A stretch of 59,839 bases of DNA from Kineosporia rhizophila (lineage in GTDB: Bacteria > Actinomycetota > Actinomycetes > Actinomycetales > Kineosporiaceae). The notes beneath the pieces are model-generated. The model saw nothing but the letters and a program-made list of their open reading frames with translations. It was not told the origin of the DNA and ran no database searches. The stretch spans positions 1 through 59,839 of the forward strand of contig NZ_JAJSOH010000039.1 in assembly GCF_021277265.1 (NCBI RefSeq). Direction: 5' to 3'. Of this stretch, positions 49,534-58,735 are shown piece by piece. Each line of letters opens with the position of its first letter. Within the stretch, counting starts at the first letter, position 1. The position numbers were made by a program, and so were the translations under genes.

Positions 49534-50994
49534 ATGCGCAGGGATGCGGCACAGCAGGACGGGCAGGTTCAGGACGAGGGCGGGAGCGCGCCCGTTCGAC
49601 AGGGCCCGGACGGCCAGACATCGAGCCAGAGATCGGGCCGGGAGTCGGGCCGGGAGTCGGGCTGGGAGTCGGGCCGGCACTCCGACGACGAGTTCGAGCC
49701 CGACCGGGCCGCCCAGAACGAGCAGGCAGAACCGAGCGAGCAGGCGGAACCACGCGAGCAGGCGGAACCGAACGAGCAGGCGGAACCGAACGAGCAGGCA
49801 GAACCGAACGAGCAGGAGGGGCCGGCGCCGACCGCGCTCCCTCTGATCGAGCCGCCGCGCCTGCGGACCGGGGAGGACCGCTCGGCCTCCCGGCTGGAGC
49901 TGTTCTTCGACCTGGCCTACGTCCTGGTCGTCGCCGAGCTCACCGGGGCGTTCGCCCGGGACCTCACCTGGGGCGGGGCCGCGGTGTTCGCCGGGCTCTT
50001 CACCGTGATCTGGTGGTCCTGGGTCACCACCACCCTGTACTCCAACCGCTTCGACACCAACGACGTCCCCTATCGGCTGGCCAAACTCGGGCAGACGTTC
50101 GCGATCGCCATGATGGCTGCGGCGGCCTCCACCGCCACCACCACCGGTTCCGTCTGGTTCGCGGCCGGGTACCTGGTTTCCCAGATCCTGCTGCTTGCTC
50201 TGTACGCCCGCGCCTACCGCCACGTGCCCGACGCCCGCCGCACCCTGTCGATCTATATGGGGGCCACCGGCTTCGGGGTGCTGCTGTGGTCGGTGTCGCT
50301 GGCCGTGCCCGGCCCGGCGCGTTACATCCTTTGGGGCGTGGGCATTCTCGTGGAGGCCACGGCGCCGCTGCTGGCCACCCGCTTCGGTGAGCACGTGCCG
50401 CTTCACGAGGAACACCTGCCCGAGCGCTTCGGGCTCTTCGCCATGCTGGTGCTCGGCGAGTGCGTGGCGTCGGTCGTGGTCGGCCTGCACGACACCGAAT
50501 GGCGGATGGCGTCGTTCACCACCGCCGGTATCGGGTTCGTGATCACTGCGGCGCTCTGGTGGACGTACTTCGATCTGGGCGGGGCTGCCGGCAAACACCG
50601 TCTGCTTGAGGACGACCGGCCGGCCAGCGGGCGGCACGACCGGTACGTCTACGGTCACCTTCCCCTGTTCATCGGCCTGGCCGCGGTGGGGATCGGGATC
50701 GAGGAGTACATCCTGCATCCCAGCGGCGCGCTCACCACCGCCGGACGCTTCACCCTGTGCGCCGGAGTGGGGCTCTTCCTGGCCGGCCTGGTTCTGGTGA
50801 TGGCCGGAACGGCGGCGCGCTGGTCGGCGGCCTGGCCGTGGCCCACGGTCGCGCTGCCCGTGGTGGCCGCGGTGAGCCTGCTGCCGCTCAGCCCGACCCT
50901 GACGGCGCTGGGTCTGGCCCTGGTGTTGGCCGCCACCGTGGTGGTGGGCTCGTGGAAACAACAGCACGGGCACATCGCCACCACCGAACCGTGA
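49534..50994 (+). CDS. Low-temperature-requirement A (LtrA) family membrane protein
   Basis: 486 residues with about ten to twelve membrane helices. The family signature RLELFFDLAYVLVVAELTGAF (one residue trimmed in writing) sits at the start of the membrane part, and the LtrA pattern GLFAMLVLGECVASVVV is in the middle. The function is not settled; the name comes from a Listeria locus. The N-terminal 105 residues are hydrophilic and repetitive: SGRESGRESGWESGR, then five hexapeptides of the type EQAEPN. The ATG has AAGAGGAAG about 6 nt upstream. It follows the repeat-rich intergenic region. Confidence 0.88.
   Translation: MRRDAAQQDGQVQDEGGSAPVRQGPDGQTSSQRSGRESGRESGWESGRHSDDEFEPDRAAQNEQAEPSEQAEPREQAEPNEQAEPNEQAEPNEQEGPAPTALPLIEPPRLRTGEDRSASRLELFFDLAYVLVVAELTGAFARDLTWGGAAVFAGLFTVIWWSWVTTTLYSNRFDTNDVPYRLAKLGQTFAIAMMAAAASTATTTGSVWFAAGYLVSQILLLALYARAYRHVPDARRTLSIYMGATGFGVLLWSVSLAVPGPARYILWGVGILVEATAPLLATRFGEHVPLHEEHLPERFGLFAMLVLGECVASVVVGLHDTEWRMASFTTAGIGFVITAALWWTYFDLGGAAGKHRLLEDDRPASGRHDRYVYGHLPLFIGLAAVGIGIEEYILHPSGALTTAGRFTLCAGVGLFLAGLVLVMAGTAARWSAAWPWPTVALPVVAAVSLLPLSPTLTALGLALVLAATVVVGSWKQQHGHIATTEP
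49716..49820 (+). repeat. In-frame 18-bp tandem repeat in ltrA-like gene
   Basis: Five to six copies of GAGCAGGCGGAACCGAAC encode (EQAEPN)n with S or R in some last positions. It is preceded by 12-bp units of the type TCGGGCCGGGAG at about 49635-49680. Copy number is likely to vary between strains. Confidence 0.85.
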
Positions 50995-51157
50995 ACCGAC
51001 CCGCACGACCCGGCACCACCCGTCCACAAGCTCTGGACCGAAGGGCCCACCTGCCAATCGGCCGCTCGGCTCGAAACTGCTCCTGGCGAGTGGAATCCCG
51101 CTCTCCTGCGTAGTCGCGTGGTCACAATGGTGCTTCACGGCGATGTGAGGGGCGGCC

Positions 51158-53461
51158 ATGTCCGGTCACGGTTCCAGGCGGGTTCTGCTGGTCGCAGGGG
51201 TGAGTGCCCTGCTGGGGCTGGTCCTTGCCCTCCCTACCACGCCCGCCCACGCCAACACGAACTCCACCCCGGTGCCCCAGCACAAGTCCGAGCAGGTCTC
51301 ACTCACCCTGCTCGGGGGGTCCGACGAGGGCTACGCGGTACAGGCGGGAGTGCTCAACGCCTCCGGTTCCGGGCTTTTCACCGGTGCTCCCGGTGAGCAG
51401 ATGACCAGGCGCGAACTGCCGGTGCCGGCCGACCGGATGTGGGACGTCTCCTTCCTCGGCGTGGTCGGCCAGCACCTCGGCTACGTGCTCGACCTGCCCG
51501 GCAGCCCGACCCGCTACGAGATGCACCGGATGAACGTGATCAGCGGGGTGGACACGGCTCTGGGAACCGTGAGTTCCCGCCCGCTGGCCTACACCTCGGA
51601 CAGCTGGATCGGTGCCACCGGCGGCTACCTGATCTCCACCCGCTTCGCCGACGGCACCGTCACCCGCCTCGCCAAGGTCGGCCAGAACCTCTGGAACCTC
51701 GACCTGACCACCGACGGCGTGCTGGTCGTGAGCAGTGACAACCAGGGCCAGATCTTCCTCGACGTGATCGATTTCGGCAGTGGCGAGGTCGAGCGGGTGG
51801 CCACCGAGACGTCCGTGCTCGGGTACGACATCTCACCCACCACGATCACCTGGTGGAGCAACCAGACCGTGGGCGAGCCGCAGGTCATCAAGATCCGGGA
51901 ACGCTCCGGGGGGCCGGTGACCAGGTACGAGGAGACCGACGACTACGCCGACAATGTGCCGAAGGTGGCCGGGCAGCAGGGGATCGCCTACCTGTACTGG
52001 CGCGACGGAATCTGGCGTCTGCGCACGGTCAGCTCCTCCGGCGTCGCGGAAACCATCGAGGTGCCGGACGATTCGGCCTACCTCATGGCGGACGGGGACC
52101 GTTGGCTGTTCGGCACCGGAGGCCGGAGCGAGCACATCGGGGTGTACGAGGTGCAGGGCTCCACGGTGGACCGGGTGGCTACCGTCGGCGCGCCGAACGC
52201 ACCGGTCCAGGGCATCTCGTTCGCCGCCGGGCGGATCTACTACTCCGACAACCCGATCTTCGACCCCTTCGACTCCAGCCCGCTGCAGACCCCGGCCATG
52301 CAGGTCTGGTCGCGCCCGGTCACCGGACTGGGCAGCCCGGTGTTCGGGGACGAGACCGAGGAGGCCGGAACCGCTTATCTACCGGGCGGTCCCGACGACA
52401 GCATGTCGTTCTCGGCCGGACGCGGTGTGGTGAGCGGCCCGATCACAGGTGGCACCTTCACCTGGCGTCTTCTCGACCGGGGCAAGACGACCGCGACCGT
52501 CAAGCAGGACTGGTCGTTCCAGCCCACGGGCGAGTCGGACGACCGGTATCCCAACGCCTCCGGCCCGTACATGGTCGCCGCCGGGCACGTCTTCGACCCG
52601 ACGGGCAAGCTCATCTACTCCCGGCCGGGGGCTGCGGCCGGCAACATCGGCGCCTGGTCCGGCACGGACGACCTGTACGGGCCCCGGCTGGTCTACTCCC
52701 GTACGGCAAAGAAGCCGGGGTACACGGACATCTGGCTCCGAGACCTCGACCGGCCCAAATCCCGCAGCAATCCCGGCAAACTGGCCACGGTCAAGGCGGA
52801 CTCGCCCAAGGTGACGATCTGGGGCAACACCGTCGCCTGGCAGTCCGGCGGGCGCGAGATCAGTCTGCGCACGCTGAGTTCGGCGAAGGTCCGCAAGATC
52901 AGGATCACCGGGCCGCTGGTCGAGCTGACGTCGGGCGAGGGCACCCTGGCCTGGAACGCGAACGCGAAGACGTACACGCTGAACGTGGACGACCCGGCCT
53001 CCCGGCCCTGGGCGTACGCCGGCGCCGGGCGCACGCTCCGGCTCGACGACCACTTCCTGGCCCGCCGGGTGAACACCGGCGCAGTGGTGGTCTACCGCAG
53101 CTACACCGTGCCCTACCGGCCCCGCCTGATCGGCACCTTCGCCTCAGGGAGCTTCACCCCCAACGGCGACGGCCGGGCCGACACCTGGACGCCCCAGTTC
53201 GACCTGTCCAAGCCGGTCACCGGGGTGAAGCTGACCATCCGCAGCACCAAGACCGGAAGTGTCCTGCGCACCCTGACCGGAACCGGCCCGGACGGCAGCA
53301 TCCGGGACCTGGTCTTCGACGGCCGCAACGCGGCTGGGAAGGAACTGGCCGAGGGCACCTACAGCTGGCAGCTGACCGCATCGGCGCTCGACGGTGAGGG
53401 CGCCGCGATCGGCGTCCGAGGCGAGAAGAAGATCGCGGGGACGGTCGGGATCAGCAGGTAG
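51158..53461 (+). CDS. Exported propeller-like protein with C-terminal FlgD-Ig-like domain
   Basis: 767 residues. A signal peptide (VLLVAGVSALLGLVLALPTT, cleavage near AHA-NT) is followed by repeats of short beta strands with Trp/Asp (DNLW-like and WDVSFLG segments), which suggest a beta-propeller of WD40/TolB-like type; I see no strict repeat motif. The C-terminal 100 residues resemble the FlgD Ig-like fold: SFTPNGDGRADTW, then LTIRSTKTGSVLRTL and DGRNAAGKELAEGTYSW. Such modules occur at the ends of secreted proteins in actinobacteria. Function is unknown. The ATG is preceded by GTGAGGGG. Confidence 0.8.
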   Translation: MSGHGSRRVLLVAGVSALLGLVLALPTTPAHANTNSTPVPQHKSEQVSLTLLGGSDEGYAVQAGVLNASGSGLFTGAPGEQMTRRELPVPADRMWDVSFLGVVGQHLGYVLDLPGSPTRYEMHRMNVISGVDTALGTVSSRPLAYTSDSWIGATGGYLISTRFADGTVTRLAKVGQNLWNLDLTTDGVLVVSSDNQGQIFLDVIDFGSGEVERVATETSVLGYDISPTTITWWSNQTVGEPQVIKIRERSGGPVTRYEETDDYADNVPKVAGQQGIAYLYWRDGIWRLRTVSSSGVAETIEVPDDSAYLMADGDRWLFGTGGRSEHIGVYEVQGSTVDRVATVGAPNAPVQGISFAAGRIYYSDNPIFDPFDSSPLQTPAMQVWSRPVTGLGSPVFGDETEEAGTAYLPGGPDDSMSFSAGRGVVSGPITGGTFTWRLLDRGKTTATVKQDWSFQPTGESDDRYPNASGPYMVAAGHVFDPTGKLIYSRPGAAAGNIGAWSGTDDLYGPRLVYSRTAKKPGYTDIWLRDLDRPKSRSNPGKLATVKADSPKVTIWGNTVAWQSGGREISLRTLSSAKVRKIRITGPLVELTSGEGTLAWNANAKTYTLNVDDPASRPWAYAGAGRTLRLDDHFLARRVNTGAVVVYRSYTVPYRPRLIGTFASGSFTPNGDGRADTWTPQFDLSKPVTGVKLTIRSTKTGSVLRTLTGTGPDGSIRDLVFDGRNAAGKELAEGTYSWQLTASALDGEGAAIGVRGEKKIAGTVGISR

Positions 53462-53792
53462 AACGGTCTGCCGATCTTGAGGCGGGCGGTGTCTGGAGCC
53501 CGGGCGTGGTTGAGGTGTCAGAGCAGAGCGTGACGGCCGTTACGGAATTTGTGAATGTCGAACGCTTACTGACCGTGCATTCGTCGTGACGGCGGCCATA
53601 ATGACACGGTGCCCACCAGCCGTCCGGGGGTGCAGGACAGATCTGGACAACTGCTGGTCCTCGGGCGCGGCCAGGCCCGGATCCGGTCAGACTGTGGGCG
53701 GCCGTCCGGGCCGTGTCACCGACTGGCCGGTCAGGACGACAGCGTGGTCGTCCGGTCGTTCTCCTGAGCGGAATCGCAGAAAGGCGCGGGGT
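53462..53792. other. Intergenic region upstream of the first GGDEF gene
   Basis: 331 bp without a plausible gene. It contains an AT-richer stretch at about 53540-53605 including CATAAT at 53597-53602, a possible -10 element. No terminator is evident after the propeller-like gene. Confidence 0.4.
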
Positions 53793-55361
53793 GTGATCGA
53801 GGTGGACCGACCCCGCGAGGACCCGATCGTGGCGAGCGCCGAACTGGCCGAGGAACTGGCGGCCCTGGACGAGATCGTCGGCTTCGACCCGGCCGCGGCC
53901 CTGGAGCGGGCCGTGGCGCTCGGCGAGCGGGCCGAGGCGCTCGGCGATCACGACGCCCTGGTCACCGCCCTGCTCTGGCAGGCCGAGGCGAACCAGCGCA
54001 ACGGTGACCCGGCCGCTGCCTCCAAGCTGATCAACCACGTCCGCGACGCCCACGCCCCGCTCGGCCCCGAGCACGCGGTGCGGGCGGCCTGGCTGATGGC
54101 CCGGATCCACACCGACCTCGGCGACCGCCCGACCGCCCTGGAACACGCGATGGACGCGGTGGCCGCGTTCGACGAGAAGGTGCCCCGGCGCCTGCGCACC
54201 CGGGTGCTGATCAAGGTCGCCGACCTGCTGGACGAGCTGGGGGCCCACGAGGACTCGCTGATCTGGTACTCCCGCGCCGAGGAGCTGTCCGCCGGGGACG
54301 GGCGGATGCACATGCTGGTGGTCAACAACCGGGCCTACGGCGCGCTGGAGGCGGGGGAGGCCGAGGAGGCGCTGCACGAGGCCCAGACCCTGATCACGCT
54401 GAGTGCCCGGTACAAGCGGCCGCTCAACGCCGACGCCCTCGACACCGTTGCCCGGATCCATCTGCTGCGCCAGGACCCGGCGGCCGCCGCCGAGACCGCG
54501 CAGCAGGCCGTGCAGGCCGCGCAGCAGCTGGAGAGCAAGGTCGCCGACGCGCTGCCGGAGTACCTGCTCACCCTGGCCGTCGCCCAGCGCCACCTGAACC
54601 TGCCAGAGGTGGCCGCGATGACCCTGAAGCGGGCCGACGACCTGTGCGGTACCCAGGCCTACGCCCGTACCCGGGCCGACATCCTGCAGGAGCGGGCCGA
54701 GGTGGAGGCGGCCCTGGGGGACTACCGGGCGGCCTTCGAGACCCACAAGGAGTTCTACGCGGCCGACCAGGAGCTGCTCTCCCAGCAGCGCGAGGCCCAG
54801 GCCCGCGCCCGGCAGACGATCTTCGAGACGATCACCGCCCGGGAGGAGGCCGCCCGCTACCGCGAGGAGGCCCGGCGCGATCCGCTGACCGGGTTACGCA
54901 ATCGGCTGTACGTGGAGGAACGGCTGCCTGGTCTGCTGGACGGCCGGCGCCCGCCCGGTCAGGTCAGCGCGGCCCTGCTCGACCTCGACCACTTCAAGTC
55001 GGTGAACGACTCGTTCTCGCACGAGGTCGGCGACGAGGTGCTGCGTATCGTCGCCGGACTGCTGGAGAACGCGGCCGCGATTCCCGACGCCGGGTCGTTC
55101 GCCGCCCGTCTGGGCGGCGAGGAACTGCTGCTGATTCTGATAACTGAGGACGAGTCGGAGGCCTACGCGGTCGTCGAAGGGTTCCGCGCGTCGGTCGAGA
55201 GCTACGAGTGGACGAACATCACGCCAGGCAGAATCGTGACGTTGAGCGGGGGCATGACCATGGCCGTGCCGGGCGACACCCGCTCGTCGTTGCTGGCCCG
55301 GGCGGATGCGCAGCTGTACGCGGCGAAGTCGGCCGGGCGTAATCGGATCTGCACCGACTGA
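53793..55361 (+). CDS. TPR-containing GGDEF-domain protein (copy 1)
   Basis: 522 residues from GTG 53793. The N-terminal 360 residues are helical tetratricopeptide-like repeats (for example DSLIWYSRAEELSAGDGRMH and PEYLLTLAVAQRHLNLPEVA). A coiled helix (EEAARYREEARRDPLTGLRN) leads into a GGDEF domain with DLDHFKSVNDSFSHEVGDEV and GGEEL at 441-445. GGEEL keeps the two Gly and two acidic residues needed for diguanylate cyclase activity, with Leu in place of the last Phe. No RxxD inhibitory site lies before it. There is no membrane helix. It is followed by a paralogue 45 bp downstream. Confidence 0.88.
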   Translation: MIEVDRPREDPIVASAELAEELAALDEIVGFDPAAALERAVALGERAEALGDHDALVTALLWQAEANQRNGDPAAASKLINHVRDAHAPLGPEHAVRAAWLMARIHTDLGDRPTALEHAMDAVAAFDEKVPRRLRTRVLIKVADLLDELGAHEDSLIWYSRAEELSAGDGRMHMLVVNNRAYGALEAGEAEEALHEAQTLITLSARYKRPLNADALDTVARIHLLRQDPAAAAETAQQAVQAAQQLESKVADALPEYLLTLAVAQRHLNLPEVAAMTLKRADDLCGTQAYARTRADILQERAEVEAALGDYRAAFETHKEFYAADQELLSQQREAQARARQTIFETITAREEAARYREEARRDPLTGLRNRLYVEERLPGLLDGRRPPGQVSAALLDLDHFKSVNDSFSHEVGDEVLRIVAGLLENAAAIPDAGSFAARLGGEELLLILITEDESEAYAVVEGFRASVESYEWTNITPGRIVTLSGGMTMAVPGDTRSSLLARADAQLYAAKSAGRNRICTD

Positions 55362-55406
55362 ACCAACAGTTGCGGGCACCAGAACGCGGGCACCAGGGGG
55401 AGGAAC

Positions 55407-56963
55407 ATGGCGGGCAACGAGGCGCTCGTGGTCCGGCGCAGCGAGAACGCCCGGATCCGGGCCGAGCTCGCTGCTCTCGACGAGCTCGTCGGCTCCCGGC
55501 CTTCCGAGGCCCGCCGTCGCGCGCACGAACTGCAGCAGCAGGCCGAGGCCCTCTCCGACGTCGGCGCCGTGGCGTGCGCGCTGATCTGGCAGGCCGAGGC
55601 CGCGGGGCGGGAAGGGCATCAGGCCACCGCGGTGGAGCTGATCGACCGCAGTCGCGAGCTCGGCATCGAGCTGGAGCCGGAACTGGTGGTCCGTAGCGAA
55701 TGGGTGATGTCGCGGGTGCAGAACGACCTGGGCGATCAGGCCGCCGCCCTGGACCGGGTGATGGACGCGGTAGCGGCGTTCGGTCCGGACGTCTCCCGTC
55801 GGCTGCGCACCCGGGTGATGCTCACCGGGGCGGACCTGCTCGACGACCTGGGCGCCCGGCAGGACAGCCTGATCTGGTACTCCCGCGCCGAGGAACTGGC
55901 CGACACCGACATCCACATGCGCATCATGGTGGCCAACAACCGGGCCTACGGTTCGCTGAGTGCCGGAGACACGGCCGATGCCGAGGCTCAGGCACAGATG
56001 CTGATCGAGCTCAGCCGTAAGCACAACCGCCCGCTGAACGCCGGGGTCCTCGACACCATCGCCAACGTGCACCTCCTGCGCGGAGACGCCCGCGCTGCGG
56101 TCGAGACCGCCCAGCAAGCAGTGGACGCCACCGGCCAGATGGACACGAAGGTCGCCGATGCGCCTCCCGAGTACCTGCTCACGCTCGCCGTCGCGCAGCG
56201 AAGCCTGGGCGAGCCGGCCGAGGCGGCGCTCACGCTGAAGCGGGCCCGGGCGGCGTGCGGGCCCGAGGGGCACGGACGGATGAAGGTGCGCATCCTCGAG
56301 CAAGAAGCCGAGGTGCTCGCTGCCCTGGGTGACTTCGAGGGCGCATTCCATGCCTACAAGGCGTTCCACGCGGCCGACCGGGACCTTCTCTCGGCCCAGC
56401 GGGAGGCCGCCGCCCGTTCCCGCCAGACCATCTTCGAGACGGACAAGGCCCGTGAGGAGGCCGCCCGCTACCGCGAGGAGGCCCGGCGCGACCCGCTGAC
56501 CGGACTGCACAACCGGCTGTTCGTGGAGGAGAGGCTGAACCGGTTGCTCGAGACGGCCGGCACGCTCGGGGTCGCGCTGATCGACCTGGACCACTTCAAG
56601 TCGGTGAACGACTCGTTCTCGCACGAGGTCGGGGACGAGGTGCTGCGGGTGGTGGCCCGGGTGCTGCAGGCCTGCGTGGCCGAGGCCGGGGGCAACGGCT
56701 CGTTCGCGGCCCGGCTCGGCGGCGAGGAGCTGCTGATCGTGACGGCCGACGCCGGCCGCGGGGCCCGGGAGGTGGCCGAGCGGGCTCGCACCGAGGTGGC
56801 CGGGCAGGACTGGTCCGGCCTCACCCCCGGCCGGGTGATCACCTTCAGCGCGGGCACGGCCGTCGCCGTGCCCGGGGACACCCGCGCCACCCTGCTCTCG
56901 CGGGCCGATGCCCAGCTCTACGAGGCGAAGTCCGCCGGTCGCAACCGCGTGCGGGGTCACTGA
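55407..56963 (+). CDS. TPR-containing GGDEF-domain protein (copy 2)
   Basis: 518 residues with the same architecture as the gene just upstream: TPR-like repeats, the helix EEAARYREEARRDPLTGLHN, and a GGDEF domain with GGEEL at 438-442. The two proteins share long blocks, and the DNA around the DxD motif is nearly identical (a run of over 40 bases near 55000 and 56605), so this is a tandem duplication. GGGGGAGG lies about 6 nt before the ATG. Like copy 1 it lacks the RxxD site and any membrane helix, suggesting cytoplasmic diguanylate cyclases tuned by protein partners through the TPR part. Confidence 0.9.
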   Translation: MAGNEALVVRRSENARIRAELAALDELVGSRPSEARRRAHELQQQAEALSDVGAVACALIWQAEAAGREGHQATAVELIDRSRELGIELEPELVVRSEWVMSRVQNDLGDQAAALDRVMDAVAAFGPDVSRRLRTRVMLTGADLLDDLGARQDSLIWYSRAEELADTDIHMRIMVANNRAYGSLSAGDTADAEAQAQMLIELSRKHNRPLNAGVLDTIANVHLLRGDARAAVETAQQAVDATGQMDTKVADAPPEYLLTLAVAQRSLGEPAEAALTLKRARAACGPEGHGRMKVRILEQEAEVLAALGDFEGAFHAYKAFHAADRDLLSAQREAAARSRQTIFETDKAREEAARYREEARRDPLTGLHNRLFVEERLNRLLETAGTLGVALIDLDHFKSVNDSFSHEVGDEVLRVVARVLQACVAEAGGNGSFAARLGGEELLIVTADAGRGAREVAERARTEVAGQDWSGLTPGRVITFSAGTAVAVPGDTRATLLSRADAQLYEAKSAGRNRVRGH

Positions 56964-57011
56964 CCGGGACACCGGCGATGAGTTCCGCCCGGCCCGGCGG
57001 TCCTTGTTCGT

Positions 57012-57683
57012 ATGACCACGACACAACCTGATCGAGGCCCGGCGGCGCCGCCGGTGGTCACTCGGGAAGAGTGGCAGAAGGCCCTCGGCGAGCTCCTGGC
57101 CGAGGAGAAGAAGCTGACCAGGGCCCTCGACGCGCTCGCTGCGAAACGCCGGCGCCTGCCCATGGTCGCCCTGTCCGACCACGACTTCACCGGCCCGGGC
57201 GGGCCGCTGCGGCTGTCGGACCTGTTCCAGGGCCGGTCCCAGCTGGTCGTGTACCAGTTCATGGACACCGGTCCCGACCACGTGTGCCCGGGCTGCGCCA
57301 CGCTGATCGACAACGTCCCGCACCTGGACCACCTGAACCGGCGGGACATCACATTCGCAGTGGTCTCCGACATCCCGATCGACCGGCTCCGGCAGCTGGC
57401 CTCACGCTTCGGCTGGGCCTTCCCCTTCGCCTCGTCGGCCGGCACCACGTTCAGCGCCGACTGCGGCGCAGGCGACTCCTTCGGCCTGAGCGTGTTCCTG
57501 AGGACGCCCAAGGGCATCCACCAGACCTACTTCGCCACTGCGCGGGCGGGCGACCGGATCCGCTTCGACTTCAACATGATGGACCTGGCCCCCTACGGCC
57601 GCGGCGAGACCTGGGAGGACTCACCCGAAGGCTGGCCCCAGACACCGCCTTACGAGTGGTGGCGCCCCCGCGACGAGACCTGA
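57012..57683 (+). CDS. DUF899 thioredoxin-fold protein
   Basis: 223 residues of the DUF899 family, a predicted thioredoxin-like fold of unknown function. The N-terminal region has the family's EEWQKALGELLAEEKKLT, then LSDLFQGRSQLVVYQFMD. Cys92 and Cys95 form a CPGC motif (DHVCPGCATL). The C-terminal part has FNMMDLAPYGRGETWEDSPE and ends YEWWRPRDE. Redox or dithiol chemistry is plausible from CxxC, but no activity is established. It ends at a strong hairpin opposite the MmyB-type regulator. Confidence 0.88.
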   Translation: MTTTQPDRGPAAPPVVTREEWQKALGELLAEEKKLTRALDALAAKRRRLPMVALSDHDFTGPGGPLRLSDLFQGRSQLVVYQFMDTGPDHVCPGCATLIDNVPHLDHLNRRDITFAVVSDIPIDRLRQLASRFGWAFPFASSAGTTFSADCGAGDSFGLSVFLRTPKGIHQTYFATARAGDRIRFDFNMMDLAPYGRGETWEDSPEGWPQTPPYEWWRPRDET

Positions 57684-57694
57684 CCGGCCGGCCC

Positions 57695-57738
57695 GGACCG
57701 CGCTCGCACTGTGCTGGAGGGGAGTGCGAGCGCGGTCC
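57695..57738. terminator. Bidirectional terminator between DUF899 gene and regulator
   Basis: Perfect 16-bp arms GGACCGCGCTCGCACT (57695-57710) and 57723-57738 with a 12-nt loop, between convergent genes. Confidence 0.85.
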
Positions 57739-57740
57739 GT

Positions 57741-58589
57741 TCAGGACGTCTGACCGGTGAACTCCTGCAGACCCAGGGTCTGCAGGAGGGCCAGGGCCTG
57801 GCCATCGGCCGATCCGGGGTCGGCGGTGTAGACCACCAGCCTCAGATCACTGCCCTCGACGGTCAGGACGTCGCAGTCCAGGGTCAGCAGCCCGACCTGG
57901 GGGTGGTTCACGGTCTTGCGGGTGGAGACGTGCCGGGCCACTGAGCCGCGCTGCCAGATCTCCTCGAAACGGGCGCTCTTCTGGCGTAGCTCGGCGATCA
58001 GCCCGCGCAGGTGGCTGTCGGTGGGGTACCGGCCGGTGGCCGCCCGCAGATCCGCGACCGCCGCGCTCTCGAAGGCGGCGTCCTGTTGCGGTGCGGACAC
58101 GATCCGGGAAGGAAGACCGGTGAAGTGGCGCCACAGCAGATTGCGGTGGCGGCCCTGTTCCCGGCCCAGGTCACCGAGCAGCGCGGTGGCCATCGGGTTC
58201 AGTGCCACCAGGTGCCAGGCCGCGTCGAGCACCATGACCGGAAGATCGCCGGCCCGGTCGAGCATCCGCTGCACCCCGGGGGTGAGGTGCCGGTTCACCC
58301 GCGTGGCCCGGGGATCGGTGTGGCCGGCCAACCGGAAGAGGTAGGCGTTCTCGTCATCGCTCAACCGCAGCGTCCGGGCCAGGGCCTCCAGCACCGAGGG
58401 CGAGGGGTTGCCTGCCCGCCCCTGCTCCAGCCGGGCCAGGTAGTCAACCGAAAGACCGGCCAGCTGGGCCACCTCTTCGCGCCGCAGCCCGGGTGCCCGT
58501 CGCAGCGGGCTGACGGGCAGTCCGACGCTCGCCGGAACGAGGCGGTCGCGCCAGGCGCGCAGGCACCGGGCCAGCTCGTGGTCACTCAT
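57741..58589 (-). CDS. MmyB-type helix-turn-helix regulator
   Basis: 282 residues. The XRE helix-turn-helix is N-terminal (LRREEVAQLAGLSVDYLARL, then EQGRAGNPSPSVLEALAR). The C-terminal part is the MmyB-like ligand-binding domain (VMVLDAAWHLVALNPMATAL and DLRLVVYTADPGS), which binds fatty-acid-like ligands in characterised cases. It is divergent from a short-chain dehydrogenase gene, the standard arrangement for this family, so that gene is its likely target. ATG 58589 is chosen because the helix-turn-helix family begins here; longer frames upstream cross the divergent promoter. Confidence 0.92.
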   Translation of the reverse strand: MSDHELARCLRAWRDRLVPASVGLPVSPLRRAPGLRREEVAQLAGLSVDYLARLEQGRAGNPSPSVLEALARTLRLSDDENAYLFRLAGHTDPRATRVNRHLTPGVQRMLDRAGDLPVMVLDAAWHLVALNPMATALLGDLGREQGRHRNLLWRHFTGLPSRIVSAPQQDAAFESAAVADLRAATGRYPTDSHLRGLIAELRQKSARFEEIWQRGSVARHVSTRKTVNHPQVGLLTLDCDVLTVEGSDLRLVVYTADPGSADGQALALLQTLGLQEFTGQTS

Positions 58590-58735
58590 GAACCTCATGG
58601 TGCTCGATCGGGCGGCGCCCGTGCGGACCGAGCCTCGCCCTGACAGTCCTAGGCAGCCAAGGTCTCTCGTGGTGACGGGCCTGGCGGGGCCACGGTGGTG
58701 GGGCACCGATCACCTCTGCACCACATGGAGTCGAA

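Noticed and set aside
58015..58023. Another CTGTCGGTG, candidate damage box
   Set aside because: It lies inside the MmyB-type regulator gene, with no -10 hexamer 8 nt downstream and no gene start nearby.
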